Positions 1 through 11,000 of a stretch of 64,000 nucleotides of DNA are shown here, piece by piece. The DNA lies in the NCBI GenBank assembly GCA_002359215.1, contig DEMN01000012.1, forward strand, positions 831,786-895,785, written 5' to 3'. Origin of the DNA: Flavobacteriales bacterium UBA2669 (GTDB lineage Bacteria > Bacteroidota > Bacteroidia > Flavobacteriales_E > Vicingaceae). The notes beneath the pieces were generated by a model. That model saw only the letters and a list, made by a program, of their open reading frames with translations. It searched no databases and had not been told where the DNA came from. The number at the start of each line of letters is the position of its first letter. Within the stretch, counting starts at the first letter, position 1. The position numbers were made by a program, and so were the translations under genes.

Positions 1-1091
1 TAATAAAATTAGGGACAGTAGATTTATTTGAAGATCATAAGATTTATGGTGGTGTAAGAATTTCATCAGGAACAAGAGAGTATTTTATGACTTACCAAAA
101 TTTAGTAAGAAGATGGGATAAAGAATACACTTTTGCCAGAACTACTTTTAGTGCTACTAACGGATTAAATGTTTTTGGAGTAGCTACTAACACCTTGCAT
201 TATTCATTAAAATATCCTTTTAGTGAAGTAGCTAGCATAAGAGGTACTGCAAGTATAAGAAATGATAATATTATTGTAAAATCTACGGATCAGTTTGCTC
301 TCGAGGCTAATAATTTAAATGAATTTAGAGGAGTTATAAAAATGGCTTATGTTTTTGATAATTCCAGGCATAAAATGCCGAATATCTATTTTGGTACTAA
401 GTTTAAGTTGTTTGGAGAGTATTATCAAGAAGTTTTTGAAAACAATACAACAGGAGATGGAACAATTGGAAACACACAAGTATTGGGATTAGACTTAAGA
501 CATTCTTTGCAATTGAGTAGAGAAATTGTTTGGGTAAACAGATTGGCTTCAAGTGCTTCATTCGGAAATGAAAAATTGATTTATTATATGGGAAGTGTGG
601 ATGAATGGATTCCTTTAGGAGGTCAAAACAGGTTTATCAATCAGGAAGATATAGACTTTACTAAAAACTACCGATATCAAGCATTGGCAGCCAATTTAAG
701 AGGATTTCCTCAAAATATTCGTAGAGGGTCAAATTTTGCAGTAATTAACAGTGAACTGAGAGTTCCTGTATTTAAATATTTTATTAGAAGACCAATACGT
801 TCTAAATTTGTAGAAAACTTTCAGCTAATAGCTTTTGCTGATGCAGGAAGTGCCTGGGATGGTGTGAATCCTTGGGATAAGGAAAACAGAATTAACAAAG
901 ATGTGATTATTGATGGACCGATAAAAGTTACTGTCTTTAAAAATATAGATCCAATAGTAGCAGGTTATGGTTTTGGAATGAGAACAACTTTATTAGGGTA
1001 TTTTGTAAGAGCAGATTGGGCTTGGGGAGTAGAAAATGGTGTTTCTAACAAAAAACCTATTTTTTATCTTTCACTTAGTTTAGATATTTAA
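1..1091 (+). CDS. Outer-membrane beta-barrel protein (Omp85/BamA-like C-terminal part), 5' truncated by window
   Basis: The reading frame is open from base 3, upstream of the first ATG at 87, so only the C-terminal ~360 residues of a longer protein are present. The visible part is rich in alternating hydrophobic and aromatic strands (for example FGFGMRTTLLGYFVRADWAW, with the first F read loosely as YGFGMRT) and ends in LSLSLDI, as expected of a transmembrane barrel. The end region resembles the barrel of Omp85/D15-type surface antigens. In Flavobacteriales such barrels are often fused behind a TolB-like propeller, but that part would lie outside the window. The next gene starts 3 bases after the stop codon, suggesting co-transcription. 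The family assignment is moderate; location in the outer membrane is an inference from the strand pattern. Confidence 0.65.
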   Translation, partial: IKLGTVDLFEDHKIYGGVRISSGTREYFMTYQNLVRRWDKEYTFARTTFSATNGLNVFGVATNTLHYSLKYPFSEVASIRGTASIRNDNIIVKSTDQFALEANNLNEFRGVIKMAYVFDNSRHKMPNIYFGTKFKLFGEYYQEVFENNTTGDGTIGNTQVLGLDLRHSLQLSREIVWVNRLASSASFGNEKLIYYMGSVDEWIPLGGQNRFINQEDIDFTKNYRYQALAANLRGFPQNIRRGSNFAVINSELRVPVFKYFIRRPIRSKFVENFQLIAFADAGSAWDGVNPWDKENRINKDVIIDGPIKVTVFKNIDPIVAGYGFGMRTTLLGYFVRADWAWGVENGVSNKKPIFYLSLSLDI

Positions 1092-1094
1092 AAA

Positions 1095-2285
1095 ATGAAT
1101 GAAATTATTCAGCTAATAAAACAAAAAGCAACCAATTACAAAGCAGAAGTAATTGCTTTAAGAAGGCATTTGCATCAGTACCCGGAACTCTCTTTTAATG
1201 AATACAATACAGCTGAGTTTATTTGCCAAAAATTAACTGAATATAAGGTTGAATTTCAGAAAGGAATTGTGAAAACAGGTGTAGTAGCTTTCATTAAAGG
1301 AAAGAACCCTGATGAAAAAATAATTGCCCTAAGAGGAGATATTGATGCACTTCCCATACAAGAAGAAAATGAAGTAGATTATTGTTCTAAAAATACAGGC
1401 GTAATGCATGCTTGCGGACACGATGTTCATACTGCTTCCTTGTTAGGCGTTATAAAAATACTATCAGAATTAACGGATAAATTTGAAGGAACAATAAAAT
1501 GTATCTTTCAGCCGGGTGAAGAAAAATTACCTGGAGGTGCTTCTTTAATGATAAAAGAAGGTGTACTTAAAAACCCTAGTCCTGTTGCTATTTTTGGACA
1601 ACATGTTTATCCCCAATTAACTGCTGGAAAAGTTGGTTTTCGTAAGGGAATGTACATGGCTTCTACCGATGAATTGTATTTAACCATTATTGGTAAAGGC
1701 GGACATGCAGCTTTGCCTCATTTAAATGTAGATCCGATAATGATTGCAGCTCAAACATTAGTGGCACTTCAGCAAGTAGTAAGCAGAGGAGCAAATCCAA
1801 TTACACCTTCTGTGCTTTCTTTTGGGAAAATACAAGCCAATGGAGCTACTAATGTAATTCCCGACAAAGTTTATATAGAAGGAACTTTTAGAACCATGGA
1901 TGAGGAATGGAGAAAAGCTGCTCATAAAAAAATAATGACCATAGCCGAACAAACAGCAATAGCAATGGGAGGGAAGTGTGAAGTAGAAATTAGAAAAGGC
2001 TATCCTTTTTTAGTGAATGATGAAGAACTTACAGCAAAAGCACAAGAAGCTGCAGAACTATTTTTAGGAAAAGACAATGTGGTAGAGTTAGATGTAAGAA
2101 TGACAGCTGAAGATTTTGCATATTATTCTCAAGAAATACCTGCTTGTTTTTATCGCTTAGGCACAGCTTTTAAAGACAAACCCAATTCTGGTCTACATAC
2201 ACCCAATTTTAATATTGATGAAGCTGCAATAGAAACAAGTATTGGTTTAATGAGCTGGTTGGCGATTAATGAACTAACAAATTAA
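1095..2285 (+). CDS. M20 family metallopeptidase / amidohydrolase
   Basis: 396 residues, the usual size of the M20D amidohydrolases (N-acyl-amino-acid or hippurate hydrolase type). Metal-binding signatures are visible: GDIDALPIQEEN early, MHACGHDVHTASLLG near residue 105, GEEKLPGGASLMI near 150, and MTAEDFAYY near 335. The dimerisation lid domain lies roughly between residues 185 and 300. The enzyme would remove an acyl group from an amino acid or short amide in the cytoplasm, as no signal peptide is seen. It starts 3 bases after the upstream barrel gene. Its stop codon overlaps the convergent nadC stop (bases 2282-2285). The exact substrate cannot be read from sequence. Confidence 0.9.
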   Translation: MNEIIQLIKQKATNYKAEVIALRRHLHQYPELSFNEYNTAEFICQKLTEYKVEFQKGIVKTGVVAFIKGKNPDEKIIALRGDIDALPIQEENEVDYCSKNTGVMHACGHDVHTASLLGVIKILSELTDKFEGTIKCIFQPGEEKLPGGASLMIKEGVLKNPSPVAIFGQHVYPQLTAGKVGFRKGMYMASTDELYLTIIGKGGHAALPHLNVDPIMIAAQTLVALQQVVSRGANPITPSVLSFGKIQANGATNVIPDKVYIEGTFRTMDEEWRKAAHKKIMTIAEQTAIAMGGKCEVEIRKGYPFLVNDEELTAKAQEAAELFLGKDNVVELDVRMTAEDFAYYSQEIPACFYRLGTAFKDKPNSGLHTPNFNIDEAAIETSIGLMSWLAINELTN

Positions 2286-3154
2286 ATTGCTTTCAAACTC
2301 AAGTCTAAACTATTAATTTGGTGGGTTAATGCTCCTACGGAAATAAAATCTACTCCACAAGCAGCGTATTCTCTTATGGTAGCTTCGGTAATACCACCTG
2401 AAGCTTCGGTTTTATATTGCCCGTTTATTTTTTTTACAGCAGTTCGCATGTCTTCAAAAGAAAAATTATCTAACATAATTATATCCACATGGCCTACCGC
2501 TAAAATTTCATCGAGTTCGGAAAGATTACGAGCTTCAATTTCTATTTTTAAATTTAAGTTATTTTCTTTAAGATAAGCATTAGTTTTATTAATAGCTGCT
2601 GCAATTCCTCCTGCAAAATCAATGTGGTTATCTTTAATCATAATCATATCGTATAACCCCATGCGGTGATTTTGTCCACCACCAATTTTTACCGCCATTT
2701 TTTCAATTAAACGTAAGCCGGGAGTGGTTTTTCTAGTATCCAATACTTTGGTGTTAAAACCTTTAATTAGTTGTATATAATCATTGGTTTTAGTGGCGAT
2801 ACCACTCATGCGTTGCATAAAGTTTAACACAATTCGCTCAGCTTTTAAAATAGATTGGTTTTTACCTTCAATGGTAAATGCAATATCTCCAAGTGTTATA
2901 TGGTCTCCATCATTTAAAATCGGATTAAAAACTAAATTTTTATCAATTCGTTGGAAAACCATTTTAGCCACTTCCATTCCAGCTAATATGCCTTTTTCTT
3001 TTACTAAAAGTTGAGCTTTTCCAGTAGCATCAGCAGGAATACAAGATAAGGAAGTATGGTCACCACTGCCAATATCTTCAGCAATGGCCATTTCAATTAA
3101 ATTATTAATATCCATTAAGGTAAGATGTTTTGATTTTTTATTCGTCAGATTCAA
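2282..3154 (-). CDS. nadC: Nicotinate-nucleotide pyrophosphorylase (carboxylating)
   Basis: Quinolinate phosphoribosyltransferase converts quinolinate and PRPP to nicotinate mononucleotide, the entry step of de novo NAD synthesis, in the cytosol. Family signatures are clear: IAEDIGSGDHTS at the N-terminus, NFMQRMSGIATKT, VLDTRKTTPGLR, KIGGGQNHRMGLYDMIMIKDNHI and the C-terminal barrel motif ASGGITEATIREYA. At 290 residues it is of usual length. The first Met (3154) lies inside the upstream DUF4783 gene (17-base overlap); an internal Met 13 codons later (start at 3115) would remove the overlap and is a reasonable alternative. It is co-directional with the DUF4783 gene and probably translated from the same message. 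Confidence 0.95.
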   Translation of the reverse strand: MNLTNKKSKHLTLMDINNLIEMAIAEDIGSGDHTSLSCIPADATGKAQLLVKEKGILAGMEVAKMVFQRIDKNLVFNPILNDGDHITLGDIAFTIEGKNQSILKAERIVLNFMQRMSGIATKTNDYIQLIKGFNTKVLDTRKTTPGLRLIEKMAVKIGGGQNHRMGLYDMIMIKDNHIDFAGGIAAAINKTNAYLKENNLNLKIEIEARNLSELDEILAVGHVDIIMLDNFSFEDMRTAVKKINGQYKTEASGGITEATIREYAACGVDFISVGALTHQINSLDLSLKAI

Positions 3155-3536
3155 TTCTTAATTCAAGAATTACAATATTGTTTCCATTTTCTTGATAAAG
3201 AATATAAGTTCTAAAAACACCGTTTGTTGTAATTAAATTACCAATAGAGTATAAGGTGTTATTTTTAGATTCACCATCATGAACCACTTTAAAATCAGAA
3301 GGCTTATTTGCTGTAAAAAAGTTTTTTAGAATAATTTCTGCTTGAGCTTTACTAAAAACACCTTCATTTTTAGGTAGAGTTAAATCAACCGTGTTGTTAA
3401 AAAAACTTGCTATGGAAGTAGCATTACCATTTTTTAAGGCTTTTGCAATATTTTCATTGATGATAGGATTTATAAATGCTGTAAGAACAGTAAATAAAGT
3501 AATTATGAGTAATGATTTTTTCATCAGTTGTTTCAT
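3138..3536 (-). CDS. DUF4783 family secreted protein
   Basis: A small protein of ~132 residues that matches the Bacteroidota DUF4783 family as I recall it: an N-terminal hydrophobic signal segment (LLIITLFTVLTAF), then a compact NTF2-like body with NATSIASFFNNTVDLTLP, FSKAQAEIILKNFF and a C-terminal VILELRIE strand. The function is unknown. It sits between nadC and rlmH, an arrangement often seen in Flavobacteriales. The open frame extends to a Met at 3563, but starting at 3536 (MKQLMKKS...) gives a normal basic n-region for the signal peptide, so I chose it. Another Met four codons later is also possible. Confidence 0.8.
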   Translation of the reverse strand: MKQLMKKSLLIITLFTVLTAFINPIINENIAKALKNGNATSIASFFNNTVDLTLPKNEGVFSKAQAEIILKNFFTANKPSDFKVVHDGESKNNTLYSIGNLITTNGVFRTYILYQENGNNIVILELRIESDE

Positions 3537-3632
3537 GTGTTTTTGTTTTTCAAAAGTCAGCAAAAACTAAGCCATTAAGCCATAGCTATATTTTATAGAA
3601 ACAAATGTAAATTAATTTTTTAATTTAGCCTC

Positions 3633-4103
3633 ATGAAGATTAGATTAATTGCAATAGGCAAAACAGACGAGACTTATTTAAAAGAAGGTATAGATAAGTA
3701 CTTAGGGAGGTTAAAGCATTATATTCAGTTTGAATTTATTATTGTTAATGATGTAAAATTGGGTAAAAAAAGTAATGTTGAAGTCCAAAAAGAATTAGAA
3801 GGCAAGGCTATTTTAGAAAAAATTACTACTAATGAAGTAGTCATTTTATTGGATGAAAATGGAAAAGAGTTCAATTCTGTAGGTTTTTCAAACTTTATGC
3901 AAAAGGCACTAAATGCAGGCACTAACATGGTTTTTGTAATTGGCGGACCTTATGGCTTTTCAGAAGGCATGTATCAACGAGCAAGTGCTAAAATTGCCTT
4001 ATCTAAACTTACTTTTTCGCATCAAATGATAAGGTTATTTTTTGTAGAGCAATTTTACAGGGCTTTCACCATTATTAATGGAGAAAAGTATCATCATCTT
4101 TAA
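3633..4103 (+). CDS. rlmH: 23S rRNA (pseudouridine(1915)-N(3))-methyltransferase RlmH
   Basis: 156 residues, the size of the E. coli enzyme. RlmH is a SPOUT methyltransferase that uses SAM to methylate pseudouridine 1915 in helix 69 of 23S rRNA on assembled ribosomes. The SPOUT knot sequence is plain: LDENGKEFNSVGFSNFM, VFVIGGPYGFSEGMYQRA, then LSKLTFSHQMIRLFFVEQFYRA and the C-terminal HH. It is divergent from the DUF4783/nadC pair, with about 97 bases between the starts. Confidence 0.97.
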   Translation: MKIRLIAIGKTDETYLKEGIDKYLGRLKHYIQFEFIIVNDVKLGKKSNVEVQKELEGKAILEKITTNEVVILLDENGKEFNSVGFSNFMQKALNAGTNMVFVIGGPYGFSEGMYQRASAKIALSKLTFSHQMIRLFFVEQFYRAFTIINGEKYHHL

Positions 4104-4113
4104 TAGGATTTTT

Positions 4114-4869
4114 TTACTTTTTTAAAAACTGACTTAATTTAGAAATAGGTTTAAGAATTAAAGTAAAAGGATGGGGTTTTAGTCCATTTATTAGCCAAGC
4201 TTTTTTATCCTCTCTGTTAGCACGAATTCGATTTTTTAAACTTGCATTGCTAATTCCACCAACACGCATTTTTACAATAACACGAGGTAAATAAGTTAAT
4301 GAAATTTCGTGTTTATGAATAAAGCGAAGCATCAATTCGTAATCGGCAGCAGAAGTAAAATCAAGGTTGAACTTGCCATATCGTTGATAGATTTCCTTTT
4401 TAACAAAAAAAGTAGGATGGGGAGGCATCCAGCCTTTTAAGAACATGTCTTTTTTATATTCATTAGATTTCCAAAGGCGGGTTATTTTATTGGTATTTTC
4501 ACTGTCAACGTAATTCAAATCAGCATAAAGTCCATCAGCATTCGTTTGCTGTAGCTGGGTTACTACATCTTCAATCACATTATTATCAGTATAAAAATCA
4601 TCAGAATTTAAATTTCCTATAATTTCACCGGTAGCCAAATCAATTCCTTTGTTAATGGCATCATAAATACCCTTGTCTTTTTCAGAAATAATAAGTGAAA
4701 TGTTGTTTTTGTATTTATTTATTATGGAAAGTGTTGAGTCAGAAGATTTTCCATCAACAACAATATACTCTATATGCTCATAAGTTTGATTAATTACCGA
4801 TTGAATAGTATCTTCAATAGTTTTTTCGCTATTGTAACAAACGGTTATGATAGAAATTTTGGTTTGCAT
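4114..4869 (-). CDS. Family 2 glycosyltransferase
   Basis: 251 residues with the GT-A fold signature of GT2 enzymes: ISIITVCYNSEKTIEDTI at the N-terminus, VVDGKSSDSTLSI, then GIYDAINKGIDLATGEIIGNL and LNSDDFY carrying the DxD-type metal site near residue 93. The C-terminal part (GWMPPHPTFFVKKEIY...DYELMLRF) matches the WcaA-like group of sugar transferases. It would transfer a sugar from a nucleotide donor, probably to an envelope polysaccharide on the cytoplasmic face. It stands alone, convergent with rlmH 10 bases away. Donor and acceptor are unknown. Confidence 0.9.
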   Translation of the reverse strand: MQTKISIITVCYNSEKTIEDTIQSVINQTYEHIEYIVVDGKSSDSTLSIINKYKNNISLIISEKDKGIYDAINKGIDLATGEIIGNLNSDDFYTDNNVIEDVVTQLQQTNADGLYADLNYVDSENTNKITRLWKSNEYKKDMFLKGWMPPHPTFFVKKEIYQRYGKFNLDFTSAADYELMLRFIHKHEISLTYLPRVIVKMRVGGISNASLKNRIRANREDKKAWLINGLKPHPFTLILKPISKLSQFLKK

Positions 4870-4997
4870 TAAGGCAAATGTACATCTTTTTAATAATAAA
4901 GTAACTGATTAAATAATTTAACATTTTATGAACATTTTGTTAATAACTATCGGTAATGAAAGTACGCAACAAAAGCTTATTTTCATTACAATAAATT

Positions 4998-5005
4998 AAC
5001 TTTGA
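4998..5005 (+). promoter_or_regulatory. Candidate -7 promoter element (TAACTTTG) for the giant T9SS gene
   Basis: TAACTTTG matches the Bacteroidota -7 consensus TAnnTTTG and lies 60 bases before the ATG of the 2284-residue protein. I could not place a convincing -33 TTG at the normal spacing, so this is a candidate only. Confidence 0.4.
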
Positions 5006-5064
5006 CAAAATAATTCTATTTAAGAGTTTGAAAAATAAATGAATATTAATTAAAAATTATATCT

Positions 5065-8000
5065 ATGAAAAAATTTACAATGTTTATGGCTTTTCTCTTA
5101 CTAATAAGTTGGCAAGGGATGGCTCAATTTACCGAAAGTTTTGAAGGTGCGGGAACTCCTACCGGATGGACAGTAATTAATAATGGAGATGCCAATACTT
5201 GGTATTTTACAACACCTGGTACAGGTACAGCAAATAGTGGCACTCAAGTAGCAAGAATTGATTATGATATAAATGTTGCGCATGACGATTATTTAATTAC
5301 ATCACAAATTGCGGTTACAGATTTAGTTTCTGATAGAGTAACTTTTTATGCGAAAAGCAGAAGTGCTACTTTTCTTGAAGATTTTAATGTGTTAATTTCT
5401 ACAACAGGAACTAATGTTGGTGATTTTACAATTAATTTGGCTGGTTCTTTACAAACAGCACCATCAACATGGACGATGTATCAATATGATTTATCAGCTT
5501 ATGAAGGACAAAATATTTACATTGCGATCCAAGCAGTATCATTAAATGAATGGGAGCTATATATAGATGATTTCACTATTGATGGTAATCCTAATCTTGC
5601 TTGTCCAGATCCGTCAGCTTTAACAGCTACTAACTTTACAGCAACTTCTGCTGATTTAGCTTGGATAGAAAATGGGTCAGCTACCACATGGGATATAGAA
5701 TGGGGAGCAACCGGATTTACTCCAACAGGTACACCAACTATTATAGGGACAACCACTAACCCTCATAATTTAACAGGTTTAACAGCACAAACTTCCTACG
5801 ATTATTATGTAAGAGCTGATTGTAGTGGGAATGGAGTTAGTGCTTGGGTTGGTCCATTTACTTTTACAACTCCTTGTGCTGTTCAATTAGCAGGTACATA
5901 CACTATTGGTACGACAGGAAATTATGCTACTTTTACAGATGCAGTAAACGCCTTATCTTGTGGTATTTCTGCACCGGTTATTTTTAATGTTTTAGCAGGT
6001 TCAGGTCCTTTCAATGAGCAAATAACGCTTACCCCTGTAATTGGAACAAATGCTACTAACACCATTACTTTTAATGGAAATGGAGAAACCATTACCTTTT
6101 CAACATCAACTTCCCCTAATAACTACATCATTCGTTTAGACGGTGCTGATTATATTACTTTTGATAACTTAAATTTGGTTTCTCAATCAACTACTAATAA
6201 TTTTGGTATTCATCTTACTAATGATGCAGACTATAATACAATAAACAATTGTACTGTTGATTTAACTTCTACATTTTCGAGTACAGGAACTACCAATGCT
6301 GGTATAGTTGTTTCTGGCACGTTAGATGGAGCAACTGATGCAGGTACTTCAGGTACAAATAATACTTTTACTAATAATACTATTATTGGAGGTTATTATG
6401 GTATTACTATAAATGGAGTATCTTCAAGTGTTAATTCCTTAAACAATACAATTACTAATAATAATATTCAGAATTATTATACTTATGGTTTATATTTTAG
6501 AAGTATCTCTAATTCTACTATTAGTAATAATGAAATGTCAAGAATGACTAGATCACCTTTGGGCTCTTTTTATGGAATTTATTTTATAACTAGTGGAGAG
6601 AACAACCTTATTGAAGCTAATGAAATTCATGATGCTTTTACAGGTGTTGGAGGAGCTTCAACAAGTTTAGCTTATCCAATTTTTCATAGTTCGGTTGATG
6701 CAACTGTTGGAAATGAAAACAGGGTAGTTAATAATTTAATTTATAACATTAACACGAATGGAACTATTTATGGCATATATAACTCTGGTAGTGATGGGGT
6801 GCATTATTATCATAATACCATTTCTTTAGATGATGCCGCTTCAACAGGAGGAACTACTAGAGGTTTTTATCAAACAACTACTGCCTCTGATATTGAATTT
6901 AAAAATAACATAGTTACGGTTACTAAAGGTGGTACGGGTACTAAATATTGTATTTATTTTGGTTCGACAACTTCTACCATAACAACTGACAATAATGTTT
7001 TTTATATTAATGCACCAGCAGGAACCAATAATTTAGGTTATTATTCTGCAGCTCAAAATACTTTAGTAGATTGGCAAACAGCTTCATCTCAAGATGCTAA
7101 TTCATCAGATGCAGATCCTATTTATGCTAATATTTTATCCAATGATTTAACACCAACTAATGTTCCTATTGATGGAATAGCAGACGTTACAGTTGGTGTT
7201 GCTAATGACTTTTATGGTATTGCTAGAGCAGCAACTCCAGACCCTGGTGCTATAGAGTTTACACCACCGGCATGTGCCCAACCATCAAGTTTAGTAGTAA
7301 CAAATATTACTAATTCTTCTGCTGATTTAGGTTGGACAGAAAATGGTACTGCAACAATGTGGGATATAGAATGGGGTGCAGCCGGATTTACTCCAACAGG
7401 AACTCCAACTATTGTAGGAACAACTACAAACCCACATAACATAACAGGGTTAACAGACTTAACAACGTATGATTTTTACGTAAGAGCTGATTGTGGGGGA
7501 ACAGAAAGCGGATGGTCAGGACCATTTAGTTTTACTACAACTTGTGGAACTCCTTTAGCAGGAAATTATACTATCGGTGCTACCGGAACTTACCCAACAT
7601 TTACAGATGCTGTTAATGCTTTATTAGCTTGTGGTATTTCTGCACCGGTTGTATTTGATGTGCTAACAGGTTCAGGTCCTTATAACGAACAAATAACCAT
7701 TACACCTATAACAGGAACAAGTGCTACCAATACTATTACTTTTAACGGGAATGGAGAAACTATTACTTCTACAACTGCTACAGGAAGTCGTTCGTTGATT
7801 TTACTAGATGGAGCAAAACACGTAACCATTAATGATTTGATATTAGTACCACAATCGTCTACTAATAACTTTACTGTACAGCTTACAAGTGGAGCTGATT
7901 CTAATACAGTAAATAACTGTACAATTGATTTAACAGCTGCCATTAGTAGTACAGCTACTACTAATGCGGGAATTGTTATATCAGGAAGTTTAACCAGTGC

Positions 8001-11000
8001 AACATCAACAACACAACCAACAGGAAACTACAACACTATTACTAATAATACAGTAATTGGGGGGTATTATGGAATTACAATTGCTGGAGGAAATAATAAT
8101 AACATTACAGGCAATGATGTACAAGATGTATATTATTATGGAATTTACCATAGTGCAGTAAATAATACTATTACTTCTAATAATAAAGTTAGTCGTCCAA
8201 ACAGAACATCTGTTTCTACTACAGCATATTATGCAATTTATTACACAGGAAATAGTGAAAATAATTTAGCAAATGCTAATGAATTATTCAATCCATTAGG
8301 AAGTACAACTAGTACACCAACAATTTATTTAATAGGTCATTCATCAGTAGATGCAACAGTTGGAAATGAAAACATAGTTACCAACAATATTATTCGTAAT
8401 ATTTCAGGAAATGCTACAGTTTATGGTTTATATAATTCAGGAAGTGATGGAGTATTTTATTACCATAATACTGTTTCTATAGATGATATTAATTCAACTT
8501 CAGGTACAACTAGAGGTTTTTATCAAACTACAATAGCTTCAGGCATTGAGTTTAAGAATAATATTATTACAATTACAAGAGGTGGTACAGGAACCAAATA
8601 CTGTATTTATTTTGGTTCGACAACTTCTACCATAATTAGTGATAATAATGTTTTTTACATTAATGCACCAGCTGGAACTAATAATTTAGGTTATTATTCT
8701 GCAGCTCAAAATACTTTAGTAGATTGGCAAACAGCTTCATCTCAAGATGCTAATTCATCAGATGCAAGTCCTTTATATGTTAACTTGTCAGCTAATGATT
8801 TAACACCAAGTAACCCATCTATTGATGGAATGGCTAATGCAGCAGTTGGTGTAGCTAATGATTTTTATGGAACTACAAGAGCTGCAACTCCAGATCCAGG
8901 AGCTATAGAATTTATGCCTCCCACATGTATTCAACCATCTGCTCTAAATGTAACTAATATGACATATATATCAGCAGATTTAGGTTGGACTGAGAATGGT
9001 ACAGCAACTACTTGGGATATCGAGTGGGGAGTAGTTGGTTTTACACCAACAGGAACTCCAAATGTTGTGGGTACAACTACTAACCCTCACAATTTAACAG
9101 GATTAACAGCAAACACTTCTTATGACTTTTATGTAAGATCTGATTGTGGAGGTAGTGGTATTAGTACATGGGCTGGTCCTTTTACCTTTTATACAGGATA
9201 CTGTACTCCTTCAAGTACTTCATCTTCTACTTATGTAAATAACTTTACTACAATAGGTGGTTCTGTAAATATTTCTAATTTATCTACAGGTTTTACCACA
9301 GGTGGTTATTTAGATGCAACGGCTCAAATAGTAGAGAGTTATCCTAACGGTAGTTTCGATTTTAATGCCGAAATTGTAGGAGGTACCGTAGGTTTTTCAA
9401 TTTGGATAGATTGGAATAATGACCTAGTATTCGATAATTCAACAGAAAAAGTTTTTAATACTACATCTTTTGGAAATGGTCCTTTTACAGGAACTATTAA
9501 TATACCTATTAGTGCTGCTATTGGAAATTACAGAATGAGAATTACTGCTGATTGGAATGCAAATAACCCATCAGACCCGTGTGCTGCAAGATCAAGAGCT
9601 GAGTTTGAAGATTATACGATTAGTATAGCTGCTCCTCCTTCTTGTCCTGCTCCATCAGCATTAACAGCTTCTAATTTCACAACAACTTCAGCAGATTTGG
9701 GATGGACAGAAAATGGAACAGCCACAACATGGGACATAGAATGGGGAACAACTGGATTCACTCCAACAGGAATCCCAACTATAGTAGGAACCACAACTAA
9801 TCCTCATAACTTAACAGGATTAACTACTAATACAGCTTATGAATTTTATGTAAGAGCCGATTGTGGTGGTTCAGGAACAAGTACATGGGCTGGTCCATAT
9901 AGTTTTTTCACTGGATATTGTACTCCTTCAAGTACTTCATCTTCTACTTATGTAAATAACTTTACTACAATAGGTGGTTCTGTAAATATTTCTAATTTAT
10001 CTACAGGTTTTACCACAGGTGGTTATTTAGATGCAACGGCTCAAATAGTAGAGAGTTATCCTAACGGTAGTTTCGATTTTAATGCCGAAATTGTAGGAGG
10101 TACCGTAGGTTTTTCAATTTGGATAGACTGGAATAATGACTTAGTGTTCGACAATTCAACAGAGAAATTTTTCAACACTACTGCTTATAGTAATGGACCG
10201 TTCACTAATACTATTAATATACCTACAGGTGCAAGTTTAGGTAATTATACTATGAGAATTGCAGCTGATTGGAATTCAAATAACCCATCAGACCCATGTG
10301 CTGCAATATCAAGAGGTGAATTTGAAGATTATACAATTAGTATAGTTGCTCCTCCATCTTGTCCTGCCCCATCAACATTAACAGCAACAGCTATTACAGC
10401 TATATCAGCAGATTTGGGATGGACAGAAAATGGAACAGCCACAACATGGGACATAGAATGGGGAACTGCAGGGTTTACTCCAACAGGAATCCCAACTATA
10501 GTAGGAACCACAACTAATCCTCATAACTTAACAGGATTAACAGGAAATACAACTTATGAATTTTATGTAAGAGCTATCTGTAGTGTTTCAGATTCTAGTA
10601 ATTGGTCAGGGCCATTTGCTTTTACTACCGCATGTGGTGCTGTTACAACTTTCCCTTTCTTGGAAGATTTTGAAGCAACAAGTAATACACGTGATTGTTG
10701 GACACAAATTGAAGAAATAGGAACAGCAAGTTGGACATATGCTACAGGTTCTTCAGGAGGTGCTATTACAACTGCATATAGCGGTACTGAAAATGCACGA
10801 TTTGTTAGTCAATCAGGAACTAATTCACCAGTTGTTAAATTAGTGAGTCCTGTATTAGATTTAAGTTCAGTAAATAGCCCAGAATTAGCTTTCTTTTATG
10901 GTCAAGAATTTTGGTCTCCGGATCAAAATGAGCTTAAAGTATATTATAGAACTAGTACTACTGGTACTTGGACACAAATAGCTCATTATACAACTGATGT

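Noticed and set aside
5101..10511. Several reverse-strand open frames inside the giant T9SS gene
   Set aside because: They are shadows of the repeated FnIII modules: the same antisense sequence recurs with each repeat and has no domain features.
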